A stretch of DNA of 64,000 nucleotides from Streptomyces sp. CB01373 (GTDB lineage Bacteria; Actinomycetota; Actinomycetes; Streptomycetales; Streptomycetaceae): contig NZ_NNBK01000003.1 in NCBI RefSeq assembly GCF_002803075.1, positions 421,217 to 485,216 of the forward strand, in the 5' to 3' direction. A program made the position numbers and the translations under genes. Shown here in pieces: positions 17,326 to 27,136 of this stretch. The notes beneath the pieces are model-generated. The model was not told the DNA's origin. It saw nothing but the letters and a program-made list of their open reading frames with translations, and ran no database searches. Each line of letters starts with the position of its first letter. The stretch's first letter is position 1.

Positions 17326-19053
17326 CTCAACGGCCTGCTCGCCGCCTGGGGCCGGGCCGACAACCGGCCGAGGTTCATCCAGGCCAGGCACGAGGAGATG
17401 GCCGCCTTCGAAGCGGTCGGCTACGTCAAGTTCTCCGGCAAACCGGGCGTGTGCGCGGCCACCTCGGGGCCCGGGGCCATCCACCTGCTCAACGGCCTGT
17501 ACGACGCCAAACTGGACCACGTGCCCGTGGTCGCCGTCGTCGGCCAGACCAACCGCAGCGCCATGGGCGGCTCCTACCAGCAGGAGGTCGACCTGCCGGC
17601 CCTCTACAAGGACGTCGCCTCCGACTTCTGCGAGACGGTCACCGTCCCCGAGCAACTGCCCAACGTGCTCGACCGCGCCATGCGCACCTCCCTGGCCCGG
17701 CGTTCGGTGACGGCCGTCATCATCCCCGCCGACGTGCAGGAACTCGACTACTCGCCGCCCGAGCACGCCTTCAAGATGGTGCCGTCCAGCCTGGGCATGT
17801 CCTACTACGCGCCGGTGCCGTCCGAGGAGGCTCTCGCCCGGGCGGCGGAAGTCCTCAACTCCGGGCAGAGGCCCGCGATCCTCGTCGGCCAGGGCGCCCG
17901 CGGCGCACGGCAGGAGGTCATGCAGGTCGCCGAACACCTAGGCGCCGGCGTCGCCAAGGCACTGCTGGGCAAGGACGTCCTCGACGACGAACTGCCCTAC
18001 GTCACCGGCGCGATCGGGCTGCTGGGCACCCGGCCCTCGTACGAGATGATGCGGGACTGCGACACGCTCCTGGTCGTCGGCTCCAGCTTCCCGTACACGC
18101 AGTTCCTGCCCGAGTTCGGCCAGGCGCGGGCCGTGCAGATCGACATCGACCCCCACATGATCGGCCTGCGCTACCCCTTCGAGGTCAATCTGGTCGGGGA
18201 CGCCGCCGTGACGCTGCGCCGGCTGCTGCCGTCGCTCAAGGTGGCCCGGGAGCACGGCTGGCGCCAGAAGATCGAGCAGGACACCGCGGACTGGTGGGAG
18301 GTCATGCGGCGGCGCGCCGCCGTCGAGGCCGACCCCATCAACCCCGAGTACGTCGCCCACGCGCTGAACGACCTGCTCCCCGACAACGCCATCCTGGCCG
18401 CGGACTCCGGGTCCGCCGCCAACTGGTACGCCCGCCACCTCAAGCTGCGCGGTGCCATGCGCGGTTCGCTGTCGGGCACCCTCGCCACCATGGGGCCCGG
18501 CGTGCCGTACGCCATCGGCGCGAAGTTCGCGCACGGCGACCGGCCGGCGATCGCCCTGGTCGGCGACGGGGCGATGCAGATGAACGGCATGGCCGAGCTG
18601 ATCACCGTCGCCAAGTACTGGCGGGACTGGGCCGATCCGCGACTGATCGTCGCCGTCCTCAACAACCTGGTCCTGAACCAGGTGACCTGGGAGATGCGCG
18701 CCATGGAGGGCGCACCGCAGTTCCTGCCGTCGCAGTCCATCCCCGACGTCGCCTACGCCGACTTCGCCCGCTCGCTCGGTCTGGAGGCCATCCGGATAGA
18801 GAAGCCCGGCGAGGTGACGGGGGCGTGGGAGGCCGCCCTCGCGACGGACCGGCCCTGCGTGCTGGACTTCGTGACCGATCCGGCCGTACCGCCCATCCCG
18901 CCGCACGCCACCCTCGACCAGATCGAGGCCGCCGCGACCGCCGTCCTCAAGGGCGACACGGACCGTGCGGCGGTGGTCCGCCAGGGCTTCAAGGCCAAGG
19001 TCCAGGAATTCCTCCCCACCCATCGCGACCGGGGTCGCCACCCCAACGCGTGA
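16339..19053 (+). CDS. Chimeric ORF: FAD-oxidase fragment fused to TPP-dependent enzyme (pyruvate-oxidase-like)
   Basis: One uninterrupted frame of 904 codons. Residues 1-~329 are the FAD-domain fragment described above. From ~330 (NGLLAAWGRADN) to the end it is a nearly complete thiamine-pyrophosphate enzyme of the pyruvate oxidase/acetolactate synthase superfamily: ARHEEMAAFEA with the catalytic Glu, PGAIHLLNGLYDAK, VVGQTNRSAMGG, then the TPP-binding region GDGAMQMNGMAELITV with the later NN (AVLNNLVLNQ). Relatives begin about 30 residues before NGLLAAW, so the TPP enzyme has lost its own start and upstream region. Whether it is expressed, from an internal start or through the fusion, is unknown. 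I read this as a deletion scar rather than a designed fusion. Confidence 0.7.
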   Translation: MCARFGAPVLSRGGGTSLAGQATNAAVVVDWTKYCHRLVSVDPGARTCVVEPGIVLDELNRQLSGHRLQFGPKPSTHTHCALGGMIGNNSCGASTQAYGKTVDNVRRLEILTYDGTRMWVGPTPKAERERIAEEGGRRAEIYAGLDRIITEYLADVRHGYPDIPRRVSGYNLDSLLPEKGFDVARALVGSEGTLVTVLRAELDLVPVPPFQSLLVLGYDDICTAADDVPRLLEHSDPSQLEAVDDQARELLWSLSRSEKDPAVALSDNPVREQEMLKAREAGLGVTARPPDGRETWEGWEDSAVPPDRLGDHLRDLKVLFDEFGYDHPSLNGLLAAWGRADNRPRFIQARHEEMAAFEAVGYVKFSGKPGVCAATSGPGAIHLLNGLYDAKLDHVPVVAVVGQTNRSAMGGSYQQEVDLPALYKDVASDFCETVTVPEQLPNVLDRAMRTSLARRSVTAVIIPADVQELDYSPPEHAFKMVPSSLGMSYYAPVPSEEALARAAEVLNSGQRPAILVGQGARGARQEVMQVAEHLGAGVAKALLGKDVLDDELPYVTGAIGLLGTRPSYEMMRDCDTLLVVGSSFPYTQFLPEFGQARAVQIDIDPHMIGLRYPFEVNLVGDAAVTLRRLLPSLKVAREHGWRQKIEQDTADWWEVMRRRAAVEADPINPEYVAHALNDLLPDNAILAADSGSAANWYARHLKLRGAMRGSLSGTLATMGPGVPYAIGAKFAHGDRPAIALVGDGAMQMNGMAELITVAKYWRDWADPRLIVAVLNNLVLNQVTWEMRAMEGAPQFLPSQSIPDVAYADFARSLGLEAIRIEKPGEVTGAWEAALATDRPCVLDFVTDPAVPPIPPHATLDQIEAAATAVLKGDTDRAAVVRQGFKAKVQEFLPTHRDRGRHPNA

Positions 19054-19104
19054 AGCCCGACACCCCCGGTCCAGGGCATGGACGTACGCACCAAGGAGCG
19101 CCTG

Positions 19105-19404
19105 ATGGCTGGTGACACGCTGCCGTTCTCCTGGGATCGGGTGTTCGTGACCGCTGGTGCCGGCTTCCTCGACTCCCACCTGTCCGAGCGGCCGCTGACG
19201 CGGACCCCGGGCCTCGGCACCCCGCCGGCCGGCGCCGCCCTGGCCCTGGCCGCCGCCCTGGGCCGGCCCGGCGCCCGCCGGGCGCTGAAGGAGACCGCCG
19301 TCCGGCTGCCGGCCGCCGTCGCCCGGCGCCGCACCCTGCCGCCGCATGTCGAACGGGCCGCGCGCCTGCTGGACGGGCGGACGGCCGGAGGAGGCGCCGG
19401 ATGA
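19105..19404 (+). pseudogene. Remnant: NAD-dependent epimerase N-terminus joined to an unrelated C-terminal piece
   Basis: From ATG 19105 (AAGGAG six bases upstream) the first ~30 residues, MAGDTLPFSWDRVFVTAGAG then FLDSHLSERP, match the start of SDR-type sugar epimerases, but the NAD-binding GGAGFLGSH has decayed to AGAGFLDSH. After that the sequence changes to alanine/arginine-rich helix (GARRALKETAVRLPAAVARR, LPPHVERAARLLDG) that has no place in an epimerase and resembles the tail of a different, possibly glycosyltransferase, protein. The 99-codon frame is open, but I read it as a deletion product. It directly follows the chimeric FAD/TPP gene. Confidence 0.55.
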
Positions 19405-19409
19405 CCCGA

Positions 19410-19439
19410 GCGCGGTCCGGCCGGGGTGCCGGACCGCGC
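19410..19439. terminator. Bidirectional hairpin terminator
   Basis: Perfect 12-bp arms (GCGCGGTCCGGC at 19410-19421 and its complement at 19428-19439) with a 6-base loop, between the convergent epimerase remnant and the CAP-domain gene. Confidence 0.75.
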
Positions 19440-19445
19440 CGCGGG

Positions 19446-20180
19446 TCAGCGGCCGGCTCCGAACTCCTGCGTCCAGTAGTTGCCGGGCTGGGCGAGACCG
19501 ACGCCGATCTCCTTGAAGGAGCAGTTGAGGATGTTCGCCTTGTGGCCGGGGCTGCCCATCCAGCCCGCCATGACCTGCTCCGGGGTGGCGTAACCGTAGG
19601 CGACGTTCTCGCCGTAGCTCTGCCAGCTGTAGCCGGCCCGCGTGATCCGGTCGCCCGGGTTGGACCCGTCGGACCCGGTGTGCGACATGTTCTGATGGGC
19701 CGCCATGTCCTCGCTGTGCGCCTGGGCGGCCTTGGTCAGCTTGTCGTTCACGGTCAGGGCCGAACAACCCACCTTGGAACGCTCGGAGTTGACGAGCTCC
19801 ACGACACGGGCCGTGGCCTCGGACGAGGCGGAGGTGTCCTTGGACGCGGTCGGTTCGGAAGGAGCCCCCGCGTCGGGCGCGCTCGGCTGGGCGGGGGCGG
19901 CGGGGCCGGCCGGGGACGCCGGTGAATCGGGGCTGGTCGGGGAGCTGTGGTGGCCGTGCCGGCCCCAGCCGGAACCGCCCGGCTGGAATGGGCCGTGACC
20001 GCCGGGCCGGAGTTCACCGGCTCCGCCCGGACGGCTCCCGGCGCCGAGGGAGGGGCTGCCTCCGGGGGCGGACGGACTGCCGTTGCAGGCCAGTGCCGTG
20101 GAAGGGACGGCGACTGCGCCCACGGCGACGGCGGCGACGACTATGCGCCGGTAGTGCTGCTGCTTGCGGTGCGTGCCCAT
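19446..20180 (-). CDS. Secreted CAP/SCP-domain protein
   Basis: The protein has 244 residues from ATG 20180 (MGTHRKQQHYRRIVVAAVAV), a signal peptide with cleavage near ALA-C at ~30. A long Gly/Pro/Ser/Ala-rich linker (~35-125) leads to a bacterial CAP domain (~130-244), with ARVVELVNSERSKVGC, KAAQAHSEDMAAHQNMSHTG, GYSWQSYGENVAYG and the terminal GSPGHKANILNCSFKEIGVG. The paired His/Glu residues of the CAP cavity are in place. The function of bacterial CAP proteins is largely unknown; several are spore- or wall-associated. An upstream GAGCGAGG serves as ribosome site. Confidence 0.92.
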   Translation of the reverse strand: MGTHRKQQHYRRIVVAAVAVGAVAVPSTALACNGSPSAPGGSPSLGAGSRPGGAGELRPGGHGPFQPGGSGWGRHGHHSSPTSPDSPASPAGPAAPAQPSAPDAGAPSEPTASKDTSASSEATARVVELVNSERSKVGCSALTVNDKLTKAAQAHSEDMAAHQNMSHTGSDGSNPGDRITRAGYSWQSYGENVAYGYATPEQVMAGWMGSPGHKANILNCSFKEIGVGLAQPGNYWTQEFGAGR

Positions 20181-20571
20181 GCGTTGACCTCGCTCGGGGT
20201 GGGGGGTCGTCATTCTTGGGACGGCTCCGCAAAGGGCGCAAAGGGCCCCTGGTACTACCTCACCTCGTACTTTCGCGAGACCCTTGCGAAAGCGAACGCG
20301 GGCGTGCTGCTTCCGGCTCCCGCGGCCCCGGTATTCCTGGCGCCCTGTCAGAAGGCCCTCGACTGAGCGGGGCGAGGGGTGGCGGCGGGGGAGTGGCGCG
20401 CCGGCGGGCCCGCCGGGACGGGCGTCCGCACGAAGGCGGACATATCCCCTATATCTCCGGCGGGGCATCTACTATGCCGGACGCTTAGTTTCAGGATGGA
20501 CCGTGACGGATGTCACGGAACCGCGGGTTCCGAGGCCCCCTCCCCTCGCGGTCACCGCCGCGGAGACACGA

Positions 20572-20629
20572 CAAGACTTTGACCCTTCGTTTTCTTGAGT
20601 CGTTCGCGTTTGCGGCGTAGGTTCGGCGC
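20572..20629 (+). promoter_or_regulatory. Leaderless promoter and candidate Fur-type operator of the fur-katG unit
   Basis: TTGAGT (20595-20600), a 17-base spacer and TAGGTT (20618-20623) place the transcription start on the A of the fur ATG at 20630; no Shine-Dalgarno is visible, consistent with a leaderless mRNA. A 5-bp inverted repeat CAAGA (20572-20576) / TCTTG (20593-20597) overlaps the -35 in an AT-richer patch, a sensible place for autorepression. The operator is inferred. Confidence 0.6.
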
Positions 20630-23331
<2,702 letters not shown>

Positions 23332-23402
23332 TCGCGGATCTCGATCGAGGATGACGACAACCGAACACATCTGATCACGCCCCGCATCGGCTGATCATGA
23401 CA

Positions 23403-23436
23403 TCGAGGCCGGCCGGCCCGCTCCGGCCGGCCTCGA
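23403..23436 (+). terminator. katG terminator
   Basis: Perfect 14-bp arms (TCGAGGCCGGCCGG at 23403-23416, complement at 23423-23436) with a 6-base loop, 70 bases after the katG stop. Confidence 0.85.
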
Positions 23437-23466
23437 CATGTTCGCGCCTCCCGGGATCACGGAATC

Positions 23467-23506
23467 TTGTTTCGTCCTACACCTAAGTGCATAATGCGCT
23501 TATGCA
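23467..23506 (+). promoter_or_regulatory. MarR promoter with overlapping palindromic operator
   Basis: TTGTTT (23467-23472), 17 bases, CATAAT (23490-23495): the start point would be the A of ATG 23502, giving a leaderless message. The inverted repeat TGCATAA (23488-23494) / TTATGCA (23500-23506) covers the -10 and the start codon. A MarR dimer bound there would block its own promoter and that of the MFS gene. Confidence 0.65.
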
Positions 23507-23960
23507 TAAGTGGGTTATGGACCCAGTGGGCCCCGAGGCGTCGCCCGAGGACCTGATGGTCGCCGTCGAGCAGATGGTCCGGTACGTGCGCCGCAGCGCG
23601 ACCGCCGGCGGACTGAGCACGGCCGCCTCCTCGGCGCTGTCCCGGCTGGGCCGCGAGGGCCCGTACCGGCTGACGGAGCTGGCGCGGGCGGAGAGCGTGT
23701 CCCAGCCCAACATGACCCAGCTCGTGACCCGGCTGGAGCGGGCGGGCCTGGTACGGCGCACCGCGGACCACAGCGACGGCCGGGGCGTCCTCGTGGAGGC
23801 CACCGACGCCGGTCTCGAGGTCTTCCGGCAGCGCCGCTCGGAACGGGCCCGGGCCCTCCAGGAACTCGTCGAGGAACTGCCCGAGGCCGAACAGCGCGCG
23901 GTGCGTGTCGCGCTGCCGGCCCTGGCCCGTGTCATCGAGGACCGCCAGGCGCGCTCCTGA
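23502..23960 (+). CDS. MarR family transcriptional regulator
   Basis: The protein has 152 residues (MHKWVMDPVGPEAS...). The winged helix is clear: YRLTELARAESVSQPNMTQLV (recognition helix), ERAGLVRRTADHSDGRGVLVEAT (wing), flanked by dimerisation helices. I took ATG 23502 because the promoter places transcription exactly there; GTG 23487 lies inside the promoter and ATG 23517 remains possible. It is followed after ~50 bases by an MFS exporter and overlaps a palindromic operator, the usual layout of a drug-responsive, self-regulated export unit. Confidence 0.88.
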   Translation: MHKWVMDPVGPEASPEDLMVAVEQMVRYVRRSATAGGLSTAASSALSRLGREGPYRLTELARAESVSQPNMTQLVTRLERAGLVRRTADHSDGRGVLVEATDAGLEVFRQRRSERARALQELVEELPEAEQRAVRVALPALARVIEDRQARS

Positions 23961-24012
23961 CCCGCCCACGCCACCGCCGACCACCTCGGCCCACCTCACA
24001 GGAGAGGCGTAC

Positions 24013-25422
24013 ATGAGTGCACCGCACGCAAAGGCCGCCGGCCACGGAAAGGCCGCCAGTCCTTTCAAACAACCCAAGGCCGTCTGGGCCGTCGCGTTCG
24101 CCTGCGTCATCTCGTTCATGGGCATCGGCCTGGTCGACCCGATCCTGCCCGCCCTGGCCCAGAGCCTGCACGCCTCGCCCAGCCAGGTTTCCCTGCTGTT
24201 CAGCAGCTACCTGATCGTCACCGCTGTCGCGATGCTGATCGTCGGCTGGTTCTCCAGCCGCTTCGGGGCCAAGCGCACCCTCGTCACCGGCCTGGCCGTC
24301 ATCGTCGTCTTCGCCGCCCTGGCCGGGACGTCGGGCTCCATCGACGGCATCGTCGGCTTCCGCGCGGGCTGGGGACTGGGCAACGCGCTGTTCATCGCCA
24401 CCTCGCTGGCCGTCATCGTCGCCTCGGCCAGCGGCGGCTTCGGCGGCGCGATCATCCTCTACGAGACCGCGCTCGGCCTCGGCATCGCCGTGGGCCCGCT
24501 GCTCGGCGGCGAACTGGGCGCCATCAGCTGGCGCGGCCCCTTCTTCGGCGTCGCCGTCCTCATGGCCATCGCCCTCGTGGCCACCCTGGCCTTCGTCCCG
24601 AACCTGCCGAAGCCCGAACGCCGCACCTCGCCCCTCGCCCCCCTCAAGGCACTGCGCCACCGCGGCCTGCTGACCATGGGCATCATGGCCCTGCTCTACA
24701 ACTGGGGCTTCTTCACCATGCTCGGCTACGCGCCGTACCCGATGGAGCTGGACGCGCACCAGCTCGGGCTGGTCTTCACCGGCTGGGGACTGCTCGTGGC
24801 CGCCTTCAGCGTCTTCTTCGCCCCGCGCCTCCAGGCCCGCTACGGAACCGCCCCCGTGCTCTACGCCAACCTGGCCGGCCTGAGCATCGTGATGGCCGTC
24901 ATAGCCGCCGGTGTCGCCACCCCGACCGTCGTCATCGTGGCGGTCATCGTCAGCGGCGCGTTCATCGGCATCAACAACACCCTGACCACCCAGGCCGTCA
25001 TGCTCGTCTCCCCGGTCGAGCGGCCCGTCGCCTCCTCCGCGTACGGCTTCCTGCGGTTCATCGGCGGCGGCCTGGCCCCCTACGTCGCCGGCAAGGTCGC
25101 CGACGCCACCGACCTGAGCGTCCCGTTCTACCTCGGCGCCGCCACCTTCCTCCTCGCCATTCCCGTGCTGGCCTGCGGCCACCGGCTCCTGCGGCAGGCC
25201 GAGACACGCACCGGCGAAGGGGACCCAGTGCCCCAACAGGCAACGTTCGCCCCGTCGCGACGCCCGGCACTCCCCCAGGCTCTTCGAGCAGGGGGGACCC
25301 CCACTCCCGCCGCACCGGCCGAAAGCCCAAGTACGTCCAGTACGAGGACTTCCGGCCGGCACTCCCCCAAGCTCTCCGAGCAGGGGGTACCCCCAGAGCA
25401 CGCACCGGACGCCGCTCCTTGA
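24013..25422 (+). CDS. MFS transporter (drug efflux type), C-terminus altered by inserted repeat element
   Basis: A 469-residue facilitator with twelve hydrophobic segments between ~22 and ~395. The loop signature GWFSSRFGAKRTLVTG is at ~75-90 and motif C-like YETALGLGIAVGPLLGG is in helix 5, which marks antiporters. The start ATG 24013 has AGGAGAGG. After helix 12 (FLLAIPVLACGHRLLRQAE) the last ~70 residues are low-complexity and encoded by a 227-bp inverted-repeat element that also supplies the stop codon, so the native tail is probably replaced. It should be coexpressed with and controlled by the MarR gene just upstream. The substrate is unknown. Confidence 0.88.
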   Translation: MSAPHAKAAGHGKAASPFKQPKAVWAVAFACVISFMGIGLVDPILPALAQSLHASPSQVSLLFSSYLIVTAVAMLIVGWFSSRFGAKRTLVTGLAVIVVFAALAGTSGSIDGIVGFRAGWGLGNALFIATSLAVIVASASGGFGGAIILYETALGLGIAVGPLLGGELGAISWRGPFFGVAVLMAIALVATLAFVPNLPKPERRTSPLAPLKALRHRGLLTMGIMALLYNWGFFTMLGYAPYPMELDAHQLGLVFTGWGLLVAAFSVFFAPRLQARYGTAPVLYANLAGLSIVMAVIAAGVATPTVVIVAVIVSGAFIGINNTLTTQAVMLVSPVERPVASSAYGFLRFIGGGLAPYVAGKVADATDLSVPFYLGAATFLLAIPVLACGHRLLRQAETRTGEGDPVPQQATFAPSRRPALPQALRAGGTPTPAAPAESPSTSSTRTSGRHSPKLSEQGVPPEHAPDAAP

Positions 25423-25451
25423 CGGGCAAACGTTGCCTGCCGGGGCACTGG
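25225..25451. mobile_element. 227-bp MITE-like element with ~31-bp terminal inverted repeats
   Basis: The ends 25225-25256 and 25421-25451 are inverted copies (for example CAGGCAACGTT on the left and AACGTTGCCTG on the right), matching except for three substitutions and one gap. Inside are two direct ~40-bp copies (25264-25303 and 25356-25395), each starting CCGGCACTCCCCCA and able to fold as a CCCCC/GGGGG hairpin. There is no transposase, so mobility would need help in trans. It joins the end of the MFS gene to the start of the stress-protein gene. I see no clear target-site duplication. Confidence 0.65.
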
Positions 25452-25975
25452 TCACGCCGACTTTCACGCCCGTCGGCCCCGCACCGTCCACCGGCGCGCC
25501 GCCCGTGGTCGTCGCCGTCGGTGCCCACGAAGGGGCCGCCGTGATCGTCGACGCCGCGGCCCGGCTCGCCCGGGACTCCGGCAGCCCCCTGGAGGTCGTG
25601 CACGTCCAGCAGACCGTCGTCGTCGAGGAACAGGCGGCCGACGCCGAGGACTTCGAGCAGGCCCGCGCCACCGTCACCGCCCACCTCGACCGCCTCGCCG
25701 CCCACGGTGTCGCCGCGCGGGGCCAGATCCTCGGCAGCGTCGGCGACCACGCGGCGGCCGGCCGCGCCCTGGCCCGGCACGCCGCCGAGGTGGGCGCGCG
25801 TGCCGTGGCGGTGGGCCGCTCGCCGCGCGGCCCGCTGGCCCAGTTCGCCGACGGCAGTCTCACCGCGGCCCTGACTCACGCCGCCACCTGCACGGTGGTC
25901 CTGGTCGACCCCGGCAGCGAGCCCCGGCCGCTGACCGCGGCCACGCTGTCCGAACTGCGCGGCGCCGCGAGCTGA
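25433..25975 (+). CDS. Universal stress protein (single UspA domain)
   Basis: The longest frame gives 180 residues from TTG 25433. The UspA domain starts at ~24 (PPVVVAVGAHEGAAVIVDAA, beta-1 and helix) and ends with the ATP-loop-like GRSPRGPLAQFADGSLTAAL followed by VVLVDP, which fits the Gx2Gx9G(S/T) nucleotide motif. The TTG start sits inside the right terminal repeat of the inserted element; a CTG at 25448 is the only other nearby option, so the native start has probably been displaced and expression may be reduced. It may once have been translationally linked to the MFS gene. Confidence 0.8.
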   Translation: MPAGALVTPTFTPVGPAPSTGAPPVVVAVGAHEGAAVIVDAAARLARDSGSPLEVVHVQQTVVVEEQAADAEDFEQARATVTAHLDRLAAHGVAARGQILGSVGDHAAAGRALARHAAEVGARAVAVGRSPRGPLAQFADGSLTAALTHAATCTVVLVDPGSEPRPLTAATLSELRGAAS

Positions 25976-25993
25976 CCGCAGGCGTGCCTCCGC

Positions 25994-26033
25994 ACGGGGA
26001 CCGCGGGGCGGCCGTCCGCCCCGCGGTCCCCGT
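25994..26033. terminator. Bidirectional hairpin terminator
   Basis: An 18-bp perfect stem (25994-26011 with 26016-26033, containing GGGGACCGCGGGGCGG) and a 4-base loop separate the stress-protein gene from the convergent end of the diaminopropionate operon. Confidence 0.85.
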
Positions 26034-26047
26034 CCGTGCGGCGGGCG

Positions 26048-27100
26048 CTACCGCTCGCGTGACCCGCCCTGTGCGGACGAGCGGGGATCGACGGCGACGG
26101 ATCCCGCGGTGACCTCCTCCGGATCGGGTTCCCCCTGGCCGCGCCGGTCGCCGAGGAGCAGGTCGCCGTACAGGTCCTCGAGCCAGGAGGTCTGGTAGAT
26201 CGTGTCGAGGTAGCGCTCCCCGAGGTCCGGGGCGATGGCCACGGCGGTCAGGTCGCGGGCGTCGTTGCGCGACAGCCACTCCACGGCCCCGCTGACCACC
26301 GTCCCCGTGGAACCGCCGAAGAGGAAGCCGCGCCGGGCCAGCCGGTGACAGGCGCGGATGGTGTCGGCCTCCTCGACCCGGATCACCTCGTCGACGAAGG
26401 ACTCGTCGAGCAGCGGCGGGCGCATGCTCATCCCCAGCCCGGGGATCATCCGCCGGCCCGGCTGACCGCCGAAGGCGACCGAGCCGACGGTGTCCACCGC
26501 GACGATCCGCACCGGCCGGTGCCACTCGCGGAAGAAGCGGGCGCAGCCCATCAGCGTGCCCGTGGTGCCCGCCCCGACGAACAGCACGTCGAGAAGCGGG
26601 AACTGACGGGCGATCTCCGGCCCGGTTTTGCGGTAGTGGGCCCCCCAGTTGTTCGGGTTGGTGTACTGGCTGAGCCACACGTACCGCTCGTCGGAGGCGC
26701 ACAGCGCGCGGACGTAGTCGATCCGCGCGCCGAGGAACCCGCCGTTGGCGTCCAGGTCGGCGATGACGTGCACCTCGCTGCCCAGCGCCTCCATCAGCAG
26801 CCGCGCGGACAGATTGCAGCGGGAGTCCGTCACGCAGAGGAACCGGTAGCCCTTGCTGGCGGCGATCATGCTGAGCGCCACACCGAGGTTGCCCGACGAG
26901 GACTCGATGAGGATCGAGCTGGGTGTCAGGAGGCCGTCCCGCTCCGCGGCCTCCACCATCTCTGTCGCGGCCTTCATCTTGATCGAGCCGGCGAAGTTGA
27001 AGCCCTCGCACTTCAGGTAGAGCGAGCGCCCGAATATCGACCGGAGATCAACGTAGAGTTGGCCTTCGTTGAAGGCGTGAGGGGCTGATATGACGGGCAC
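26048..27100 (-). CDS. sbnA: SbnA-like N-(2-amino-2-carboxyethyl)-L-glutamate synthase
   Basis: A 350-residue PLP enzyme of the cysteine synthase family. The Schiff-base lysine is in FNFAGSIKMKAA (~residue 41), the asparagine loop in ESSSGNLGVALS and the phosphate-binding loop in GAGTTGTLMG. The phrases AGSIK and CEGFN are typical of SbnA rather than cysteine synthase. Known SbnA joins O-phospho-L-serine and glutamate into ACEGA, the precursor cleaved by SbnB to L-2,3-diaminopropionate. GTG 27100 has AGGAGG upstream. It is last in the five-gene minus-strand operon, 36 bases after sbnB. A ~30-residue acidic tail after residue 320 is probably disordered. Confidence 0.92.
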   Translation of the reverse strand: MPVISAPHAFNEGQLYVDLRSIFGRSLYLKCEGFNFAGSIKMKAATEMVEAAERDGLLTPSSILIESSSGNLGVALSMIAASKGYRFLCVTDSRCNLSARLLMEALGSEVHVIADLDANGGFLGARIDYVRALCASDERYVWLSQYTNPNNWGAHYRKTGPEIARQFPLLDVLFVGAGTTGTLMGCARFFREWHRPVRIVAVDTVGSVAFGGQPGRRMIPGLGMSMRPPLLDESFVDEVIRVEEADTIRACHRLARRGFLFGGSTGTVVSGAVEWLSRNDARDLTAVAIAPDLGERYLDTIYQTSWLEDLYGDLLLGDRRGQGEPDPEEVTAGSVAVDPRSSAQGGSRER

Positions 27101-27136
27101 GCTGGCCTCCTGATGCCTGAGCAGGGGAAGGAACGT

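Noticed and set aside
25264..25395. Two 40-bp repeats as a minimal CRISPR array
   Set aside because: Only two copies, imperfect, each a hairpin, inside an inverted-repeat element and without cas genes.
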